Assembly (NCBI GenBank): GCA_964394585.1 | Contig: CAYMYI010000037.1 | Coordinates: 1-33,965, forward strand | Origin: CAYUJH01 sp964394585 | GTDB taxonomy: Bacteria; Bacteroidota; Bacteroidia; Cytophagales; Flammeovirgaceae | Length of the DNA: 33,965 bases | Direction of reading: 5' to 3' | Shown: positions 6,809 to 13,437 of the stretch, one piece after another | How positions within the stretch are numbered: position 1 is the first letter of the stretch | Layout of the letters: each line of letters starts with the position of its first letter | Translations under genes and position numbers: made by a program | Notes under the pieces: model-generated | Told to the model about the DNA's origin: nothing | Seen by the model: only the letters and a program-made list of their open reading frames with translations | The model's database searches: none

Positions 6809-7714
6809 ATGAAACAAGCCACTTTCGCCAACGAGTTTATTAAAGATTTACACGGACAAAAAGTAAGTGTAGAGGGCATGGATTTAACTGCATATCTGCA
6901 AAACCCCGTGTTGCTATTTAGGCACGACAGGAGCGCGTTTAGTATTGGCAAAGTAGAAAACTTACAAAAAAGCGAAGGTAAGTTGGTAGGAACGCCTGTA
7001 TTTGATGAGCAAGACCCTCTTGGGAATCTCCTAAAACACAAATACGAAAATGGTTTTATGAGTGGATTTAGCGTTGGTACGCTCCCCATTGGAGGCTCTG
7101 AATTGACAGACGAGACCGTGGAGCGTTCCATGCTGTTAGAAATAAGCTGCGTGCTGATTCCTGCTAATTACGACGCTACTTTAAAGCGTGCATTACAAAA
7201 GAGTTTTGAACAAAATTTAACCTATACCCCTAACCCCTCTGAGCAAATGAAAGAGTTACAACTAATTGCCAAATCGTTAGAAGTAGAAGCAGAGCCTACG
7301 GCGATTGTGGATAAAATACACCTACTAATGAAAGACGTAGCGGAAAAAACGCAAACGATTGCACAAAAAGAAGCCTTGATTACGCATCTTGAGAAAAGCA
7401 TTAACGACTTAGAAGCAGCGCAGGAACAGGAACGTGCCGAGCTATTGGTAAAAGGAGCTATTACCGCCAAGAAGATACTAGCGAGCGAAGAAGAAGTGTA
7501 CACCAAATTAGCTTTAAAAGACTACGATGCGGTTAAAACTATCTTAGATAGCAAAGCCGCCTATGAGCCTGTACACAGCCGAATTGCTATTGAAAAACAA
7601 GAGCAGCGCAAAGACTGGACATTTACGGAATGGCAAAAGAAAGACCCCGCAGGTTTAAAAGAAATGAGAGAGCAACAGCCGGAAGCGTACCAAACGCTAT
7701 TAAAAACACTCTAA
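6809..7714 (+). CDS. Prohead protease fused to scaffold (HK97 U35-like)
   Basis: The ATG at 6809 ('MKQATFANEF') is preferred over a TTG at 6782. The N-terminal ~150 residues resemble HK97-type prohead proteases: 'NPVLLFRHDR' carries the putative catalytic His, and 'GFMSGFSVGT' the putative catalytic Ser, followed by 'LLEISCVLIPAN', typical of this fold. After about residue 155 the protein becomes helical and coiled-coil ('ITHLEKSINDLEAAQEQERAEL'), the signature of an attached scaffold, and ends 'KEMREQQPEAYQTLLKTL'. It would template and then cleave the procapsid. It sits 48 bases before the major capsid gene, the usual order. Confidence 0.82.
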   Translation: MKQATFANEFIKDLHGQKVSVEGMDLTAYLQNPVLLFRHDRSAFSIGKVENLQKSEGKLVGTPVFDEQDPLGNLLKHKYENGFMSGFSVGTLPIGGSELTDETVERSMLLEISCVLIPANYDATLKRALQKSFEQNLTYTPNPSEQMKELQLIAKSLEVEAEPTAIVDKIHLLMKDVAEKTQTIAQKEALITHLEKSINDLEAAQEQERAELLVKGAITAKKILASEEEVYTKLALKDYDAVKTILDSKAAYEPVHSRIAIEKQEQRKDWTFTEWQKKDPAGLKEMREQQPEAYQTLLKTL

Positions 7715-7762
7715 AAAACTCTTGAAATAAATTATTTACCACTTATAAAAAGCAAAACGCTA

Positions 7763-8881
7763 ATGAAACCCAAAAACATATTAATGAATGCCTTTAGGCT
7801 ATTTCTGTTTACAGCATTTACCGCAATGCTGATAGGCTCCGTAGTTGCAGCAGTGTTTGATACTCCGCTATTGTTTAGCTGCTTAATAAGCTTTACGCTT
7901 TTGTCGTATCCATTTTCTTATACTGCGCCAAAGGGGGCCGCTTTGGCTATCCAAAAAGAGATTTGGACTACCTACATTATAGAAAACCTATTTAAAGCAA
8001 ATCCGTTTTTTGAAACCTGTTTTAGAGCAGATGAATTTGTAGTAGCCGGCAAGGTAGTACACATTCCGCAAGCAGGGGCAAAACCTACCGTAGCCCGCAA
8101 CCGAAGCAGCTTGCCCGCCACTATTGCCAAAAGAACCGATACTGATATAGTATATGTGCTTGACGAGTTTACTACCGACCCAGTCCTAATTGATTATGCA
8201 GAGCAGGTAGAGCTGAGTTACGATAAAATCGGCAGCGTATTGAATGAACACATAGGAGGATTACAAGAAACTACTGCCGATTGGGTGATTTACGAATGGC
8301 TACGTGCATTTACCTACACAGGCGCAGCTAATACCGCAGCCGCCTCAGTAATAAGAACCACAGGTGCAGCAGTACTTTCACATTTACCTTCGGCAACGGG
8401 CAACAGAAAACTGTTTTCAAAAGATGATATAAAAGCAGCGAGGACTGCCTTAAACAAGCAAAATGTACCTAAAGAAGACAGGTACTTGCTAGTAAGTAGC
8501 GATTTGTTAGACCAACTTATGAATGATACTGCGTTACTGGCGCGCGATAGTGCTTTAGAGTTAGATATGCGCAGCGGTAGCATAGGAAGGCTATACGGTT
8601 TTGAGCTACAAGAACGCAGTGGAACAGCCGTATATACCAATGCGGGAACCCCAGTTGTAAAAGAACCCGGTGCCGCAGCAGCAGCAACAGACAATGACGT
8701 TGCGATTGCCTACCAACGCAACCAGGTAGAAATGGCATTAGGTGAAGTGAAGTTCTTTGAAGATTTAGATAAACCTGAGTACTATGGCAATGTGTACTCT
8801 GCCCTCCTAAGAATGGGAGGCAGAAAACGCAGAGCAAACGCAAACGGTATTGTAGCAATTGTACAAGATGCAAGCTCATAG
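7763..8881 (+). CDS. Major capsid protein with hydrophobic N-terminal extension
   Basis: Residues ~55-372 match major capsid proteins of Bacteroidota Mu-like phages: 'IQKEIWTTYIIENLFK', 'VVHIPQAGAKP', 'TDTDIVYVLDEFTTDPVLI', 'LSYDKIGSVLNEH', 'PKEDRYLLVSSDLLDQL' and a basic 'MGGRKRRANANGI' end. The first ~52 residues are different: two strongly hydrophobic stretches (residues ~11-30 and ~35-50) that could span a membrane. A start at the second Met (residue 8) would not remove them. They may be cleaved by the adjacent prohead protease as a delta-like domain. The gene ends on a TAG that shares its last base with the next gene's GTG. Confidence 0.88.
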   Translation: MKPKNILMNAFRLFLFTAFTAMLIGSVVAAVFDTPLLFSCLISFTLLSYPFSYTAPKGAALAIQKEIWTTYIIENLFKANPFFETCFRADEFVVAGKVVHIPQAGAKPTVARNRSSLPATIAKRTDTDIVYVLDEFTTDPVLIDYAEQVELSYDKIGSVLNEHIGGLQETTADWVIYEWLRAFTYTGAANTAAASVIRTTGAAVLSHLPSATGNRKLFSKDDIKAARTALNKQNVPKEDRYLLVSSDLLDQLMNDTALLARDSALELDMRSGSIGRLYGFELQERSGTAVYTNAGTPVVKEPGAAAAATDNDVAIAYQRNQVEMALGEVKFFEDLDKPEYYGNVYSALLRMGGRKRRANANGIVAIVQDASS

Positions 8882-9225
8882 TGGATAACTCAGCAATTAT
8901 ATCGCTAGTTATAGGAGGTTTGGGGCTTTTGGGTGTTTTATACGCTTTTTTAGCTAATAAAGACACGAAAGAAGCAGAACACTCAAAAGACATTGCCACC
9001 TTAACAGTGATGACTCAGCAGATAGTAACAAAATTAGACGAGTTGAAAGACTCTTTAATTGAATACGAGAAGCGTACAGAGTTGAATACCCAAGACATTT
9101 TGTATATGAAGGATTCGATACAGAAGCTAAAAGGCGACAATATGTTTCTTATAAACATAATTGAAAGTAATAAAATGACGGCGGAAGCATTACAAAAAAT
9201 AACTAAAATCTTAGATAAAACATGA
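8881..9225 (+). CDS. Small single-span membrane protein with coiled coil
   Basis: A 114-residue protein starting with GTG at 8881, overlapping the capsid stop by one base (TAGTG), which supports coupled translation. The N-terminus has one membrane segment ('ISLVIGGLGLLGVLYAFLA'), followed by heptad-rich helices ('QQIVTKLDELKDSLIEYEKR', 'YMKDSIQKLKGDN'). The topology resembles XhlA/holin-accessory or small anchored phage proteins, but no family is certain. A location between capsid and tail genes is unusual for a lysis gene. Confidence 0.6.
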   Translation: MDNSAIISLVIGGLGLLGVLYAFLANKDTKEAEHSKDIATLTVMTQQIVTKLDELKDSLIEYEKRTELNTQDILYMKDSIQKLKGDNMFLINIIESNKMTAEALQKITKILDKT

Positions 9226-9452
9226 AAAAGCTATTAATTAAATGGGGTTTTGAAGCCCTAAGTCAACTGATAGAGAACAGCTTAAAAAGCAATGTACTAG
9301 AAATAGTAAAGGTGGTTTTAGCCTTTATAGCCTCGTTGATTGAAATCCTTACGGATGACAACAAAGACAATACAGAGCAAATAAAGGAGCTTATAAAGCG
9401 AGACTACCCTAGCGTAAAAGAAACTTTAGACTCCTTGGTGGACTCTTTATGA
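9222..9452 (+). CDS. Small amphipathic phage protein
   Basis: A 76-residue protein whose ATG overlaps the upstream TGA (ATGA). It is a run of amphipathic helices with one more hydrophobic stretch ('IVKVVLAFIASLIEIL') and an acidic C-terminal half. It also overlaps the next gene by 4 bases, so it is part of a tightly coupled trio with its neighbours. I do not recognise it; a membrane-associated partner of the preceding protein is possible. Confidence 0.55.
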   Translation: MKKLLIKWGFEALSQLIENSLKSNVLEIVKVVLAFIASLIEILTDDNKDNTEQIKELIKRDYPSVKETLDSLVDSL

Positions 9453-9859
9453 GTTTTGCAGCACTCCATATTGAACTATTACAAGAAATTGAGGATAAAC
9501 TAAATTGCCACGCTGATTACTGGGGCGGACAGACGCAAGAAATTGCCTCTGAAAACCCCTTTCCTCGCCCTGCGGTGTTTATAGAATACCCTACGTTAGA
9601 TTTTACAGGCACAAAAGGCGTATGTGGCTACAGTTTGTACCTTCCGCTGCGGTTACATTTGGTAACCGATTTATACCATGTTACCACAGGTACAAGTGGC
9701 GTAACGGCTTTATTTAAGTTAACCGACACCTTAATACAGTTACTCAACGAGCAAGAAGGCGTATTTAAAAAAGCCAAGCTAGTTTCAGTAGCGTTCGACC
9801 AAAACCCTGGCAACATGGTAGAGCATATAATTACTATTCAAATTTTTATCAATTTATAA
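9449..9859 (+). CDS. Probable tail terminator / head-tail joining protein
   Basis: A 136-residue protein starting at an ATGA overlap. The pattern of a first long helix ('FAALHIELLQEIEDKL'), a Pro-rich 'PFPRPAVFIEYP' strand, a middle helix ('VTALFKLTDTLIQLLN') and terminal beta strands ending 'IITIQIFINL' matches phage tail-terminator/tail-completion proteins (Mu gp37/lambda gpU-like fold). Its place directly before the tail tube gene supports this. Family assignment is by pattern and position only. Confidence 0.5.
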   Translation: MSFAALHIELLQEIEDKLNCHADYWGGQTQEIASENPFPRPAVFIEYPTLDFTGTKGVCGYSLYLPLRLHLVTDLYHVTTGTSGVTALFKLTDTLIQLLNEQEGVFKKAKLVSVAFDQNPGNMVEHIITIQIFINL

Positions 9860-9860
9860 G

Positions 9861-10295
9861 ATGCCAACAACAGGAAAATTAAACGGAACGGACTTGAAAG
9901 TGTTTATAGACACTGCCGCGGGTTCTACTTGGGTAGAAATTGGGTGCGCTACCTCTGCCACCATCAACCTAGAAACCGAAATGATAGAGGCAAGTTGCAA
10001 GGGTGATTCGGGCTGGAGCGATGCCGTACCGGGCAGGCGCAACTGGTCGGTAGATGTAGAAGGACTCATCATTTATGACAACGCACACAACAGCGAAGAA
10101 TTTTTTAATGTGTTTAACGGAAAAACAAAGGTAACGCTACGTTGGACCACATCTGAAACTGGAGATATGGAGTGGACAGGCGCGGCTTACATGACCTCGT
10201 ACAGCGAAAGCGCACCCTATGAAGAGATTGCCTCTTATTCGGCTGCTTTTACAGGAATAGGGCCCCTTACTAAAGCTACTATACCAACTCCTTAA
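9861..10295 (+). CDS. Major tail tube protein (TP901-1-like)
   Basis: This 144-residue protein looks like a siphovirus tail tube protein of the TP901-1/Phage_tail_2 type: 'MPTTGKLNGTDLKVFID', 'IGCATSATINLETEMIEASC', 'WSDAVPGRRNWSVDVEGL', and 'YEEIASYSAAFTGIGPL' near the end. These beta-sandwich subunits stack into hexameric rings that form the tail tube. The gene order tube - chaperone G/GT - tape measure that follows is the standard tail module, which strengthens the call. Confidence 0.85.
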   Translation: MPTTGKLNGTDLKVFIDTAAGSTWVEIGCATSATINLETEMIEASCKGDSGWSDAVPGRRNWSVDVEGLIIYDNAHNSEEFFNVFNGKTKVTLRWTTSETGDMEWTGAAYMTSYSESAPYEEIASYSAAFTGIGPLTKATIPTP

Positions 10296-10296
10296 T

Positions 10297-10626
10297 ATGG
10301 TACAAGCATTTAGAATAAATGGCAAAGTGTACCCCGTAGTATTTGATTTGAATGCTATGGAAATGGTGGAGCAGCAAAGCGGCAAGCCCGTTTCGGAAAC
10401 CTTACAACAGGTAGATGCTGGGAGTTTAACCGCTATAAAGCAACTGGTGTATGCCGTTTTTGTGGCGGGCGCATGGGCAAAAGGGCAAGAGTTTGAACAC
10501 AGCGCACATCAAGTGTTTAGTTGGTTCGACCTAAAAGGGAAAGCCTTAAAAACCCTGATTGAGTTAGTACTGCCAGAAGATAAAAGCAAAGCACCCCAAG
10601 AAAAAAAAGCGGAAACGGAGCAGTAA
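10297..10626 (+). CDS. Tail assembly chaperone (gpG-like)
   Basis: A 109-residue mostly helical protein ('RINGKVYPVVFDLNAMEMVEQ', 'LTAIKQLVYAVFVAGAWAKG') ending in an Asp/Glu/Lys tail. It lies between tail tube and tape measure, the position of lambda G-type tail assembly chaperones, which coat the tape measure during tail assembly. The final codons contain an A8 run (10601-10608) where a -1 slip makes the longer G-T form; the slip bypasses the stop at 10624-10626. Confidence 0.8.
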   Translation: MVQAFRINGKVYPVVFDLNAMEMVEQQSGKPVSETLQQVDAGSLTAIKQLVYAVFVAGAWAKGQEFEHSAHQVFSWFDLKGKALKTLIELVLPEDKSKAPQEKKAETEQ

Positions 10627-10997
10627 GCTGGAGCGTTAGCGATTTAATAAGGGAAGCGGGGCAGTTGGGCGTTAGTTACGAAACGCTAAAAACTGCCCCT
10701 TTTTTACACCTACTAAAGTATTTAGAAGGAGCAAGACAGCGGCAAGAGCAGGCATATCAGGGCAGTTGGGAACAGGCTCGGTTTGTGGTGCATGGCTTTT
10801 TACAACCCCACCAAAAGAAGGGTAAAAGGCTTAAACTAACCGATGTGGCTACTTTCCCTTGGGAGGAGAACGAAAAACAACCCAACACAACCGCAGCAGC
10901 ACAAAGTAAACTGATTGAAAAGTTAAAACGAGAAGGCAAAATAAAGTATGGATTTTCAGTTAAATATCAGCGACAACTTGAAGGAGGTAACCACTAA
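10297..10997 (+). CDS. G-T tail assembly chaperone fusion via -1 frameshift
   Basis: Reading -1 at the A8 run (zero-frame GAA AAA AAA GCG) continues as AGC from 10608 into an open frame that runs to 10997, with no start codon needed. The T part includes 'SDLIREAGQLGVSYETLK', 'APFLHLLKYLEGARQR' and a Lys/Arg-rich end, and overlaps the tape-measure start by 50 bases. This reproduces the conserved G/GT scheme of long-tailed phages, in which the T domain recruits tail tube subunits to the tape measure. The T segment has no convincing start of its own (only TTG at 10665). Confidence 0.85.
10601..10608 (+). other. A8 slippery site for -1 frameshift (G/GT)
   Basis: In the G frame the bases read GAA AAA AAA GCG, so both P- and A-site tRNA-Lys can re-pair after a -1 slip (A AAA AAA heptamer). 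The stop in the G frame follows 16 bases later and the -1 frame stays open for 130 codons. No stimulatory structure was worked out. Confidence 0.8.
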
Positions 10998-13437
10998 ACT
11001 AGGGGAGCTAGGCGAGCGGTTAAAAAAGACTTTTAACAACAGCGCACAAGCCACCAAGCCATTAGCCAACTCTTTAAGCGATTTAGGCAGTAAGCTCGAT
11101 GCCCTAAAGAAAACACGTAGTTTAAGTGTAGATAGCAACCAAATAAAGCAACTAAGCAAAGAGATAGCCAAAACAGAGCAGCAAGTGCGCAAGATGGAAC
11201 GTTCGTTTGAGCCGCTTTCTAAACGTCTTACTGGCTTAGGGCAAACGTTATCGGTCAGTTTAACCGCACCATTGGTAGCCTTTGGCGTGGCTTCTTTGCG
11301 CACTGCGGGCAACTTTGAGGCGGCGATGAAAAGAGTAGAAGCAAAAAGCCAGGCGACAAGTGCAGAAATTGCGCAACTAACCTCTTTAGCAAAAAGATTA
11401 GGGGCTACTACGCAGTTTTCTGCTACGGAGGCGGCTAATGGGCTAGAGTTTTTAGCACAAGCGGGGTTTAATGCAAAGCAACAATTACAAGCGTTACCAA
11501 GTGTTTTAAATTTAGCCGCAGCGGGTAATGTGGATTTAGGCAGAGCGAGTGATATAGCTACGGATATACTTTCTCAATTTAGGCTTACGGCGGCAGATAC
11601 TGGTAGAGTGGTTGATGTGCTTGCTAAAGCAACGGTAAGTTCTAATACCAACTTAGACCAACTTGCCGATGCCATGAATTATTTAGGGCCTACAGCCGCG
11701 GCATTTGGAGTTACTTTAGAAGATGCAGCAGCAGTAGTAGAAGTAATGGCAAACAACGGACTGAAAGGTTCTTTAGGCACAAGAGCATTAGGCACAGCGT
11801 TAACAAGACTTACAAAGCCTACAGCCGCAATGAGTGAGGTAATGAGCAAATTAAGCTTAGAGTTTTTCGACTCGCAAGGAAAGTTTATTGGTGTAGAAAA
11901 AACAATAGCCTTGTTAGAGAACAGAATGGAAGGGATGACACAAAAGCAACAAGCAAATACTTTAGCTACCCTTTTTGGTGCAGAGGCATTTCAGGAATTT
12001 AATATATTGTTAGCGACAGGCTCTAAAAAAATAGGACAACTTTCGGGTGATTTAGAAAAAGCAGGAGGAACGGCGGCAGCGATAGCAGCTAAAAATATGG
12101 AGGGTTTAAATGGGGCTTTAAAAGGGCTTTCAAGTGCTTTTGAAGCAGTACAGTTGGCACTCGCTAATTCGGGGCTTTTAGAGTTTTTTACGGCATTGGT
12201 AACAAAGGCCACCGAATTACTGCGTTCTCTTAGCACATTAAACCCTAAGTTGGTTCAGATTATTGCTATTATGGGAACATTAGCGGCAGCAATAGGGCCT
12301 GTATTATTAGTAGTTGGAAAATTAATCCCTATTTTTAGAGGTGTGGCATTGGCGATAAGCATTGCAGCAATAAAAATAATTGCCATTGTTGCAGTAGTTG
12401 GAGGTTTAATTTTAGTAGCTAAAGCAATTTACGATTCTTGGGAGCCAGTATCAGTATTTTTCAAACGGTTTTGGGCAGGTTTACAAATACAGTTTAGTGT
12501 TGCTATTGCTAGTTTAATATCTTCGGTAGAAGGACTCACAAAACCCTTTGGCATTACGTTCGATGGGGCAAAGGAAGCACTAAAAGGCTTTATGTCCGAT
12601 GCGTTAGAAACACTTAGAACCACTCCACCCGTTACGTTTACGGCGGCTTTAGGGAGTGTTGCCGATAATATTAAAAACACCTTTGTAGGCTTAAAAAATT
12701 CTGTTTTTGATAGTATTGAAGGCACAAACGAAGTAATAAAAAAAGGGGGAGAAAGTCTTGTAGAAAACACCAAAACATTGGGAACAGGCATATCGGGCGC
12801 ACTACAGCGACCTGATGCTGAAGGGGAAGCACCGCAAGCTGTGCAAGCTCTTGAAATACCCTTACTGCCTAAACTCCCCGAAGACTTAACTCCTTTTATG
12901 AAGCAATTACAGCCTTTAATTGATAAAACAGGAGAGTTAGGCGAAGCCCTCCAAAAGCCTAATGAAGCCTTGGCAGCATTTGGGCAGAATATAGCGAGTA
13001 GTTTTTCGCAAGCGGTGCAGTCGGTAGCGAGTGGGGCGGCAACTATTAAAGATGCTATAAGAGGCATTATAAAAGCATTGATTTCGCAAGGAATTGCAGC
13101 AGCAATATCTAATAGTTTAAAAAGTGCCAACGTAACGGGCCCGTTTGCAGTGGCTCTTGCAGGAGCGGCGGGGGTTGGTGCGGGGGCGTTGTTTGAAAAA
13201 CTGATTCCGAAGTTTGCCACGGGGGGAAATCACTTGGGTGGTTTGCGTATTGTAGGGGAGCGAGGCCCTGAGTTAGAAGCTACGGGAGCCTCTCGTATAG
13301 TGCCTAATAACCGTTTGGCGGATATGCTTGGCGGTGGAGGGAGCAAACAGGAAATATTTGGGAGCATTTCCATTAGTGGGGAGCAGTTACAAATCCTATT
13401 AAATAACAATGCAAACCGTAACGATTTTGTGATATGA
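10948..13437 (+). CDS. Tail tape measure protein (TP901 family)
   Basis: An 829-residue protein. The N-terminus is coiled coil ('DNLKEVTTKLGELGERLK'), followed by the TP901/PhageMin_Tail core ('LAKRLGATTQFSATEAANGL', 'FLAQAGFNAKQQLQALP', 'LDQLADAMNYLGPTAAAFG', 'NNGLKGSLGTRALGTALTRL'), at about residues 120-320. A hydrophobic stretch at ~430-500 contains several membrane-like helices, as expected for a protein that helps DNA cross the inner membrane. The C-terminus has 'VGERGPELEATGASRIVPN', a motif common at the end of tape measure proteins. At ~829 residues the tail would be moderately long. It overlaps the chaperone T frame upstream and the baseplate gene (ATGA) downstream. Confidence 0.93.
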   Translation: MDFQLNISDNLKEVTTKLGELGERLKKTFNNSAQATKPLANSLSDLGSKLDALKKTRSLSVDSNQIKQLSKEIAKTEQQVRKMERSFEPLSKRLTGLGQTLSVSLTAPLVAFGVASLRTAGNFEAAMKRVEAKSQATSAEIAQLTSLAKRLGATTQFSATEAANGLEFLAQAGFNAKQQLQALPSVLNLAAAGNVDLGRASDIATDILSQFRLTAADTGRVVDVLAKATVSSNTNLDQLADAMNYLGPTAAAFGVTLEDAAAVVEVMANNGLKGSLGTRALGTALTRLTKPTAAMSEVMSKLSLEFFDSQGKFIGVEKTIALLENRMEGMTQKQQANTLATLFGAEAFQEFNILLATGSKKIGQLSGDLEKAGGTAAAIAAKNMEGLNGALKGLSSAFEAVQLALANSGLLEFFTALVTKATELLRSLSTLNPKLVQIIAIMGTLAAAIGPVLLVVGKLIPIFRGVALAISIAAIKIIAIVAVVGGLILVAKAIYDSWEPVSVFFKRFWAGLQIQFSVAIASLISSVEGLTKPFGITFDGAKEALKGFMSDALETLRTTPPVTFTAALGSVADNIKNTFVGLKNSVFDSIEGTNEVIKKGGESLVENTKTLGTGISGALQRPDAEGEAPQAVQALEIPLLPKLPEDLTPFMKQLQPLIDKTGELGEALQKPNEALAAFGQNIASSFSQAVQSVASGAATIKDAIRGIIKALISQGIAAAISNSLKSANVTGPFAVALAGAAGVGAGALFEKLIPKFATGGNHLGGLRIVGERGPELEATGASRIVPNNRLADMLGGGGSKQEIFGSISISGEQLQILLNNNANRNDFVI

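Noticed and set aside
12429..13220. 263-codon minus-strand frame inside the tape measure gene
   Set aside because: Low-complexity Ala/Pro/Ser shadow of the tape measure coding strand.
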